Below, piece by piece: positions 57,304 through 64,000 of a stretch of DNA of 64,000 bases. The number at the start of each line of letters is the position of its first letter. Position 1 is the first letter of the stretch. Origin of the DNA: an uncultured Thermogutta sp. (GTDB lineage: Bacteria > Planctomycetota > Planctomycetia > Pirellulales > Thermoguttaceae); the NCBI GenBank assembly GCA_937128505.1, contig CAKZMM010000082.1, positions 1 to 64,000 on the forward strand, written 5' to 3'. A program made the position numbers and the translations under genes. The notes under the pieces were generated by a model that did no database searches, was not told where the DNA came from, and saw only the letters and a program-made list of their open reading frames with translations.

Positions 57304-58362
57304 TCACGCATCGGCCCCACAAAGTTTTCGGTGTTCTACCCGAGCCACCCCTGCCGCACCTATAAAGCCGGCATCCGCGCCAAGGGCCGCGAAGTCGATT
57401 TTCGTCCGCTGCGCAAGCAGTGGAAAGATGCGACGACGGACCTCGGTGCGAATTCTCTCTAAAAACTCTCGCCCCAACAGGCTGCCCATTCCGCCGAACG
57501 TCATGGCCCCTCCCAGGAGCACGCCGTTCGGATCGATGGTGTGAATAAGCGTAGCGATCCCGATGCCAAGGTACCGAGCTGTCTCAAAGATGATATCCCT
57601 TGAGAGGGCATCTCCTTTTTCCGCCTCTTCAGCGATGAGTTTTGGGGTCAAAGTTTCGCCGGCTTCGAGTCGCTTATGCAAAGAACTCGGCAGATTCGCT
57701 TCCAGGGCGTCCCGGGTTCGTCGCACTACGGCAGTAGCGCTCGCATAAGCTTCCAAATGTCCCCTTTGCCCACAGTTGCACCAACGGGCATCATCGGCCG
57801 GGTCGATGATGATGTGTCCACACTCAGCCCCGTGGCTATTCTCGCCATCGATGGATAAGTCGCCGACGATGATCCCACACCCAATCCCCGTGCCTAAAGT
57901 CAGGAGGACGAGGCTGTGGAACCCTCGGCCTGAGCCGACCCAGTACTCCCCGTATGCCGCAGCGGCTGCGTCGTTGATGAAGGCTACTGGTTTGCCACAA
58001 TGAAAGCTTAGGCGATCGCGGATAGGAAAGTCGTCCCAGCCCACCAGGTTTACCGGTTTTAAAAGCATACCGCGGGGAATGTCCATCGTCCCCGGGGACC
58101 CCAGGCCGACGCGCACCACGCGATCCAAAGAGATCCCTGCCTGCCGAACTGCCTCGCGGATTCCCTCGGCCATGCGGCACACGGCGTCTTCCGGGCCTCT
58201 TTCCACCTGTGTGGGGATACTCACGAACGATAAAGGCCGCCCCAAATCGTCCACAACACCAATTTTTGTGTTTGTCCCCCCCAAATCGACGCCGACAAAG
58301 AACGGTTCTTTCGCTTTCTCAGGCCGAATAAACCCCCGCGATTGTCGCGATACATCACTCAT
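57304..58362 (-). CDS. ROK family glucokinase-like sugar kinase
   Basis: A 352-residue cytoplasmic sugar kinase. Seen: phosphate loop GVDLGGTNTKIG (24-35), catalytic D131 (FINDAAAAAYGE), H183 (ECGHIII), and the ROK zinc segment C195-N-C197-G-x2-G-H202-L-E204. In the classic motif CxCGxxGCxE the third Cys is expected at position 202, but here it is His. Zinc can be bound by His too, so activity is not excluded. ATG 58362. Divergent neighbours give no substrate clue; glucose phosphorylation is family-based. Confidence 0.88.
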   Translation of the reverse strand: MSDVSRQSRGFIRPEKAKEPFFVGVDLGGTNTKIGVVDDLGRPLSFVSIPTQVERGPEDAVCRMAEGIREAVRQAGISLDRVVRVGLGSPGTMDIPRGMLLKPVNLVGWDDFPIRDRLSFHCGKPVAFINDAAAAAYGEYWVGSGRGFHSLVLLTLGTGIGCGIIVGDLSIDGENSHGAECGHIIIDPADDARWCNCGQRGHLEAYASATAVVRRTRDALEANLPSSLHKRLEAGETLTPKLIAEEAEKGDALSRDIIFETARYLGIGIATLIHTIDPNGVLLGGAMTFGGMGSLLGREFLERIRTEVRRRIFPLLAQRTKIDFAALGADAGFIGAAGVARVEHRKLCGADA

Positions 58363-59770
58363 TGTGTTAACCCTTTGCCAACCGCATCCAGCTTAGGGAA
58401 AGCTCAAACTGGTTTAAATGACCGCAACTCCATTTGAATCAAGCCGTTAATCCATACAAGTTTCCTGAAAATCGTAACCCCCTTAACGCTCAAGCTCAAT
58501 GGACACTCCGTCCAAGCACTCTTTCAAATCGTTGCGGCTAGCCGCTGGCGGTAATCGGGAAAGAAGTCAGACAAACCTTGAACGGCAATGTCGGCCGACG
58601 CCTGCAACACTTCGGGGCTTTAAACGGGAGTGCACTGGGGAAAACGTTGAGGGATCGTACTTTTATGGCACATAATAACGAGTCGTCTTCGCGAATGGCA
58701 ATTCTAACACTTTGAGCTGTAGAGCTCGCTCTGGGGTTCCAAAAGTCGCATGTCCTTTCCGGTTGACTATCCAACATCGGCTTCGGTTAACGGCTCCCAA
58801 GATTGTTTTTGCCAAGAGTCGGCACTTCGTGCCCGGAAGGATCCAAAAAAGGCGATTTCAGGATGGCAACAAATACTGAACCACACGGAATCCGAAGCAT
58901 AAGGCGGGTTGACCAGGATCGAGTTTGTTGGGTTCTTGGAATCGCAAAAAGTTTTCGCTACAAAGGGGGCCCCCGAATCGGCCTACTGAGTTGATTCTGT
59001 TATCACCCCGAAGGCCCGCGGAATGCCTCTAAGAAAGCTCTCGGATAGTTGCAAGGTTACCAGTAGCTTGTGATGCTTTGGCTGATGCCGTGACAGTGTG
59101 CGGGGGAACCAGGTTCGTCTCGGGAGGCACGGCGTGCTGGTTCGCTTTGGGTTAGCCGAAAAAGCACATCGAGTTTTGGCGGCGTAAACAATAGCGACGG
59201 ATGGTAGTTTCTGAGAGGCCTTTAATCCCTGACTCATTGGGTGTTCGCTAAGGTAGCCAGGGAAGTTACCCTAACCGATCGAAAAGCTCTCGCAACAAAG
59301 TTGCGCGGGCACAATAGCAAAAAAGGCGAAGGCTAAATCTTTCAAACAGAAATTTCTGGAACGAATAATTGTTTAGTAAACAAGTCGAATAAAGATTTAA
59401 AGTGTACTTCAGCCACCTTTGCATGATTGAGTTTTCGTGGTATATTTAGCTTTTGCCCCTTTTTTGAGAGCGGTTTTGCAACAGTAATTCGAAGCGAAAA
59501 AGGCGGCTGGACTAACTATCCTGAAATGCCTTTCGGGGCCGAAGTAAATTAAGTTTTTAATGGTTCATTTTGATCCAAGGATGCCATCGCGCATTGATCT
59601 TATAGCCGTAGCGCTCAAGTTTTGAGTCATTTAAGGCTACTTGTTTCAACTCGAATTGCGAAAACTTTAAAAGAGTTATTAACCCAATATCATTATCATT
59701 CGCGGAGGGAGAATCTAACGTAAAAACTGTTGTCGGTAGGGTTTGTTGAACTTCAACAAAGGAGGGCTGA
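58363..59770. other. 1.4 kb gap between ROK kinase and rpsU
   Basis: No recognisable gene in either direction. The 3' end holds the rpsU leader with a palindrome at 59742-59760. AT-rich from about 59,330. Confidence 0.55.
59742..59760 (+). promoter_or_regulatory. Palindrome abutting the rpsU ribosome-binding site
   Basis: TTTGTTGAACTTCAACAAA: nine bases each side of a central C mirror perfectly. The right arm ends AAA that is also the start of AAAGGAGGG, the Shine-Dalgarno site of rpsU. As RNA it can fold into an 8-bp stem with a 3-base loop, next to or overlapping the site. Confidence 0.6.
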
Positions 59771-59968
59771 GTGGTAAAGCTGATTTTGCGAGAAAACGAA
59801 TCTATCCAAGAAGCTGTCCGTCGTTTCAGAAAACTGGTGGAACGTAGCGGCATCAAAAAGGAGATGCGTCGACGGGAATATTACGAAAAGCCCAGCGAAA
59901 TCAAGCGGCGGGCTCGCCTTCGGGCAGAACGTCGGGCACGCCGGAATCGCCTTCTGGCTGGCTTGTAG
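59771..59968 (+). CDS. rpsU: 30S ribosomal protein S21
   Basis: A 65-residue basic protein ([40 protein letters not shown]...[12 protein letters not shown]), matching S21 in length and motif. It starts at GTG 59771 with AAAGGAGGG upstream. S21 sits near the 3' end of 16S rRNA in the small subunit. It is not joined to dnaG or rpoD here, as is common in planctomycetes. Confidence 0.95.
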   Translation: MVKLILRENESIQEAVRRFRKLVERSGIKKEMRRREYYEKPSEIKRRARLRAERRARRNRLLAGL

Positions 59969-60179
59969 CTCCTTCCTTCCGGCAAATCTTCTTTATCTCT
60001 CTTACAATCATTATCTCTCAGACAGGCTAAAAGTCCGCGCCGTCCGAACGAAATTTTGGTCATTGTGTCGACAATCATTGTAATTATTAGTTTGTCAGTA
60101 TAAAGTCTCCCATGCGATTCAGATTATCCGGAGATTTTATTTCCCTCAAATCCTTCATCTTCTTGGACATGAGTTTATC

Positions 60180-60210
60180 TTATCGATTATTTTATTATCG
60201 ATTATTTTTT
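60180..60210. repeat. AT-rich tandem repeat, about 15-bp unit x2
   Basis: TTATCGATTATTTTA at 60180-60194 and TTATCGATTATTTTTT at 60195-60210. Confidence 0.75.
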
Positions 60211-61332
60211 ATTCTTACTTAGTTTCTAGGCCGGATTACACCTGCCTTCCCAAATTTACCGATACCCGCAAGTTACCGGCTCATGTGCGGAGAACCGGAA
60301 GATCTGAATCGGATTGTCTCGCAAGTTTTAAGGGAATTTGCGGCTGATATACTCCGTGGAATGGGTGGTCAACAACCGATGTCCTTATCACAAGGGACCT
60401 GACGCGCTTTCTCACGGTGCCGGCAACGGCTGTAGCCCCGCAAGTAAGCCTCGCTGCGGATCTTTGCTCTAGTCGTACGGTCTTTCTCCCACCCCGAAGA
60501 AGCGTCTTATTGCGTCGGTTGCTAATTCCTGAAAAAGTCGCTCTTTTTCACACTCTCCAAAAACTTGGTCTTCGAGGGCGGTCATGGTGGCAAACTCGGC
60601 TCCAGCCGAGGAGATTTTTTGCAAACGGAGGGAATTCGTTCTTCTTCCGCCCCGGCGCAATCCATTAATTTGAACTATCCAGTCTGAGTTGTGTGCTTCG
60701 CGTAGCTTAAGCGTGACCGGTTTGCATGGATCTCTCCACTTTCACCTCCAAAATTCGAAACGATGAAATTTACCCCGCGGCGATACCATATCAGGACTCG
60801 CGACGCACGCTGGACCCGACCGAAAATCGGGCTCCAAGTGGGTGCCAAACTTCTGCCGGTAACCGCGGAATTGGGCTAGAATTCGAGAAGGAAAGAAAGC
60901 GTTCATATGAACGAAACTCGATTAACTCCCGCGGCGGCAGCGGAGCATGCTTCTTCCTTTGTTTTTGCCCCCGGGCCCCCGAAACTTGGTCCCCGGGAAT
61001 TTGCGGCGACACACTCGGAACCTGAGGCCCCAGCAAGCGCGTGGAAAGATACCATGAGCAGATGGCTTTGCTCGTTGGGCCGATTTCGCCGCTCCGTGTT
61101 TTTATGATTGGTAGAAGGTAACGGCGGAGGCAGGGCGGACGGGGCAGTTGACCTTCCGCTCGCGAAAATGGGATATGTGGCTACCTTTAAAGCCGAATTT
61201 CCCGGCATCCGCAAAGATTTTTGGGGAATGCAGCTATCCCCAAAAGGGTAATTACCCCCATCGAAAATGAACAGGGAAGGAAACAGCGGGCACCCCAAGA
61301 ACCCCCTTTAAGACATACCTCTTAAGTCATCT

Positions 61333-61378
61333 GAGTTTTGCCTTGCTTGATGGCGGAGTTTTACCTTGCTTGATGGCG
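61333..61378. repeat. Tandem repeat, 23-bp unit x2
   Basis: 61333-61355 and 61356-61378 differ at one base (both contain CCTTGCTTGATGGCG). It ends 20 bases before the chosen MoxR start, which supports not placing the start inside the second copy. Confidence 0.85.
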
Positions 61379-61398
61379 GATTCAAAGGAGCCCATCCG

Positions 61399-62418
61399 TT
61401 GACCACGAAGCCTCGAAGTCTTGGCGAGTTGCTCCAAGAATTCAGTCAGCATTGTCGGCTGATGCGGGAGGAACTTCAGAAGGTAATTGTGGGCCAATCC
61501 GAGGTTATTGAACAGATATTCGCCGCCATTTTTACCCGCGGCCATTGCCTCCTCGTGGGGGTACCGGGTTTAGCCAAGACTCTCATCGTAAGCACCTTGG
61601 CTAAAATCCTGGATGTCCAGTTTAAGAGAATCCAGTTCACCCCAGATTTGATGCCGTCGGATATCACGGGAACCAATGTCCTTGAAGAGGGGGTTGATGG
61701 TCGCCGAGAATTCCGTTTCGTCCCAGGCCCTGTCTTCACAAATATCCTTCTGGCCGATGAAATCAATCGAACGCCCCCCAAGACGCAAGCGGCCCTGCTT
61801 CAGGCCATGCAGGAGCGCGAGGTAACGGTGGGGCAGCAGACTTATCCCTTACCGGAGCCCTTTTTCACCATTGCCACGCAAAACCCAATTGAGCAAGAGG
61901 GAACCTATCCCCTGCCAGAGGCTCAACTCGATCGTTTCATGTTTAATATTCGCGTGGATTATCCGACCGCGGAAGAAGAGGAGCGCATCCTCGCCATTAC
62001 TACTCGGAGTGAAAAGGTCGAAGTGCACAAAGTTCTTTCCGGAAAGGCCATTTTGAATTTGCAGCGGTTAGTCAATTCTGTTGCGGTGAGTCAATACATA
62101 GTTCAATATGTGGCGCGATTGGTCCGGGCCACGCGGCCGAAGGATCCTTCCACCCCTGATTTCATCCGAGAGCTTGTGGACTGGGGGGCAGGTCCTCGGG
62201 CTGGGCAATTTTTAATCCAAGGTGGCAAGGCTTTGGCAGCCATGGATGGCCGCTTCGCCGTAGCCATCGACGACGTGCGGCGGGTTGCCGTGCCGGTGCT
62301 GAGGCACCGAATTAGCCCGAATTTTCAGGCTCAAGCCGAGGGCCTTACAACCGACGACATTGTGTTGCGGCTCTTGCGCGAAATACCGGCGCCGGCCATT
62401 CCCAAGTATGAAAGGTGA
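61399..62418 (+). CDS. moxR: MoxR-type AAA+ ATPase
   Basis: A 339-residue AAA+ chaperone-like ATPase. Walker A GVPGLAKT, Walker B NILLADEINRTPPKTQAALL, sensor 1 FFTIATQNPIEQEGTYPLPEAQLDRF, and a C-terminal lid. The TTG at 61399 is preceded by AAAGGAG with eight bases of spacing; an earlier TTG at 61366 lies inside the second copy of a tandem repeat and lacks such a site. The next gene, DUF58, is the usual partner; such pairs help assemble metal- or cofactor-bearing complexes in several systems. Confidence 0.9.
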   Translation: MTTKPRSLGELLQEFSQHCRLMREELQKVIVGQSEVIEQIFAAIFTRGHCLLVGVPGLAKTLIVSTLAKILDVQFKRIQFTPDLMPSDITGTNVLEEGVDGRREFRFVPGPVFTNILLADEINRTPPKTQAALLQAMQEREVTVGQQTYPLPEPFFTIATQNPIEQEGTYPLPEAQLDRFMFNIRVDYPTAEEEERILAITTRSEKVEVHKVLSGKAILNLQRLVNSVAVSQYIVQYVARLVRATRPKDPSTPDFIRELVDWGAGPRAGQFLIQGGKALAAMDGRFAVAIDDVRRVAVPVLRHRISPNFQAQAEGLTTDDIVLRLLREIPAPAIPKYER

Positions 62419-62587
62419 GAGTCAAACCCGGGCTCAAGCCGAGGCTTTACAGCCCTTCGCGCCTTGGCCGGGAAATTGCTCGATCGGTGAGTGGGACGCT
62501 TACTGCGGGCGTGATTGGTCAGCCCAAGCAAATCCTTTGTAGATTTTTTGCATATTTTTGCTTCTTTAGTGGTCGGGCTGATAAGGG

Positions 62588-63484
62588 ATGGCAAATCCGG
62601 AGCGATACTTAAAGCCTGAGGTGGTTCGGCAGATCAAACGGCTGGACCTTCGGGCTCAATTCATCATTCGGGGCTTTCTCCACGGATTGCATGCCAGCCC
62701 ACTCCACGGATTTTCCGTGGAATTCAGCGAGCATCGGAAGTACACCCCGGGAGACGATCCGAAGGACATCGATTGGCTCGTTTACGCGAAAACGGATCGG
62801 TTCTACGTAAAAAAATTTGAAGCGGAGACCAATATCACGGGTTATTTGGTCATCGATGCCAGCCGATCCATGGGCTACACCTATCGGCAGGAAATGACCA
62901 AATTCGAGTATGCCATTTGTCTGGCGGCGGCCCTTAGTTATTTAATGATTCATCAACAAGATCCTGTGGGACTTTTCGTGTTTACCGACAGAGTACGGCG
63001 GAGTTTGCCGCCCAAGTCGAAGCGGACGCATTTCGCCGATATCCTGGCTTTACTCACTAAGCTTATCCCAGAAGGGCCGACCGATCTTGCTCAAAGCCTC
63101 GCTCAAGTTGCCTCTTTGCTACGCCATGCTAGTTTGGTGATGATCTTTTCCGATTTGCTGGGGGACGTGGAACCGATCATCGAGGGGCTTTACCGCCTCA
63201 GGCATCGAGGACACGATGTGATTGTTTTTCACATCCTCGATGAGGCGGAAGTGCAGTTTCCCTTTGAGGGCTCTTTTCTTCTCCGGGATCCTGAAACAGG
63301 TGAAACGGTCGATGTTGAGGCAGCCGGTTTTCGCGAGGAGTATCGCGCAACGCTTCATGAGTTTTGCGATCGTTTACGTCGGGAGTGTGCCCAAGCCAGA
63401 GTCGATTACGTGCTGCTTGATACCGGTATGCAGTTCGACAAGGCCCTCATGGAATACTTGGTCAACCGGCAAGCAAGGTTTTGA
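62588..63484 (+). CDS. DUF58 family protein (MoxR partner)
   Basis: A 298-residue cytoplasmic protein without membrane helices. Seen: HGFSVEFSEHRKYTPGDDPKDIDWLVYAKTDRFYVKKFEAET, the DUF58 hallmark, and a von Willebrand-like part with LVIDASRSMGY (the metal-site DxSxS). ATG 62588, 169 bp after moxR, same strand. The VWA-containing membrane proteins that often follow this pair are absent here. Confidence 0.92.
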   Translation: MANPERYLKPEVVRQIKRLDLRAQFIIRGFLHGLHASPLHGFSVEFSEHRKYTPGDDPKDIDWLVYAKTDRFYVKKFEAETNITGYLVIDASRSMGYTYRQEMTKFEYAICLAAALSYLMIHQQDPVGLFVFTDRVRRSLPPKSKRTHFADILALLTKLIPEGPTDLAQSLAQVASLLRHASLVMIFSDLLGDVEPIIEGLYRLRHRGHDVIVFHILDEAEVQFPFEGSFLLRDPETGETVDVEAAGFREEYRATLHEFCDRLRRECAQARVDYVLLDTGMQFDKALMEYLVNRQARF

Positions 63485-63780
63485 GAGTTTCCGCGATTAA
63501 GGTAACCCGTTCCACGCCCATTCACGCGGAGTACCCGAGGAGTTGCCTTAAATCATGATCCGCTTGTTAAACGGCATTTTACGGGAAAGAAGGCTCTGCT
63601 CCTTCTGGGGGATGCGATAAGGCGGGGCTCGTCGGACGCATCGATCAGGGAAGCGAAATTTTCAACAAGCTCGCAGCAAGCCACCGGTCCGGTCGATGGG
63701 CGGAATCTCCGGTGGTCTTTTCAACGGTCTCAACTTGATTGCTACCGATAAGCCTTACAACCGCACAATAAGTACGGGCT

Positions 63781-64000
63781 TCACGACAAGAAGAGCGAAT
63801 TGAAAGTCAACCAGCGGATGGCAAGCACGGTACAGATGAGACACAGTCCCCAGGCGGCCACCTGCGCCCCCCGGTAATATCGCAACAAATACAAAATGCC
63901 GCAACTGACCACGAGGGGAACAATCTTGAAAAAGGCCAACCAGACCGGTTTGTCCACCAAATAAGCTGCCAGTGGGTTCAGTTCGAACATGCTTCCGCTG
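63781..64000 (-). CDS. DUF5658-like membrane protein, partial at window edge
   Basis: The C-terminal part of a small membrane protein. The visible segment (MFELNPLAAYLVDKPVWLAFFKIVPLVVSCGILYLLRYYR, then AWGLCLICTVLAIRWLTFNSLFLS) has two to three hydrophobic stretches. The ATG at 63990 is probably internal, since ELNP sits in mid-protein in DUF5658-type proteins and the frame is open to the window edge. Function unknown. Confidence 0.6.
   Translation of the reverse strand, partial: SGSMFELNPLAAYLVDKPVWLAFFKIVPLVVSCGILYLLRYYRGAQVAAWGLCLICTVLAIRWLTFNSLFLS

Larger units (their letters stand above)
59969..61398. other. 1.4 kb gap between rpsU and moxR
   Basis: No convincing gene. A 66-codon frame at 60907-61107 has no family feature. 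Contains two repeats (60180-60210 and 61333-61378). Confidence 0.55.

Noticed and set aside
60907-61107. 66-codon frame with Ala/Pro-rich translation
   Set aside because: Has an A-rich stretch upstream but no family match and overlapping frames; too weak to call.
1-64000. Insertion sequences, prophage or tRNA-associated island
   Set aside because: No transposase, integrase or phage gene, no terminal inverted repeats, and no tRNA recognised by eye.

Overview
The window looks like chromosomal DNA from a planctomycete, most likely near Pirellulales/Thermoguttaceae. That is an inference from gene families: a planctomycete-style HTH protein, a CusBA-type efflux pair with a Cys-rich leader gene, a scattered Tad pilus locus, a MoxR-DUF58 pair, a partial DUF5658-like protein, a lone LarB and a futalosine-pathway MqnE. 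I see no rRNA, tRNA, CRISPR array, insertion sequence or phage gene.

Layout: 0.3-5.3 kb holds an RlmI-like methyltransferase, an HTH protein and a secreted Cys-rich protein, separated by large gaps. 5.8-12 kb is a CusB/CusA-type heavy-metal efflux pair (start/stop overlap) with all three copper-relay methionines. 12-15.1 kb carries NAD(P)H-hydrate dehydratase, LarB and HisH on the minus strand. 15.7-20.1 kb has a DUF2784 membrane protein and a lipoprotein with a terpenoid-cyclase-like toroid. 20.1-30.1 kb is a plus-strand Tad (Flp) pilus locus: CpaF ATPase, a type IVb pilin, prepilin peptidase, two TadE-like proteins, a TadG-like protein and an unknown membrane protein. TadB, TadC, secretin, CpaB and TadZ are absent, and there is a 2 kb gap after cpaF.

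30.7-38.1 kb is a minus-strand chemotaxis set read as cheW, cheR, cheA (two Hpt domains), cheC, cheD. It ends convergent with the pilus genes; a plus-strand cheY and a membrane histidine kinase follow. No methyl-accepting receptor is present. 42-46.4 kb holds an ABC-2 exporter pair and GlpD. 46.9-53.2 kb holds an OleA-like condensing enzyme, MarC, MqnE, a saccharopine-dehydrogenase-like reductase and a ketosynthase-fold protein that has lost its active site. 54.7-63.5 kb holds a TPR protein, a ROK glucokinase, ribosomal protein S21, and MoxR with DUF58. A partial DUF5658-like gene runs off the right edge.

Two features stand out at large scale. Only about two thirds of the window is convincingly coding, with several 1.4-2 kb gene-free stretches that even split functionally linked genes. 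Most of these gaps contain short direct repeats of 2-4 copies (about 12-41 bp units), each gap with its own unit. The strongest single-gene oddities are the inactive ketosynthase (catalytic Cys replaced by Glu, second His by Asn), the OleA-type enzyme a few kilobases away, and a near-perfect palindrome at the ribosome-binding site of rpsU.
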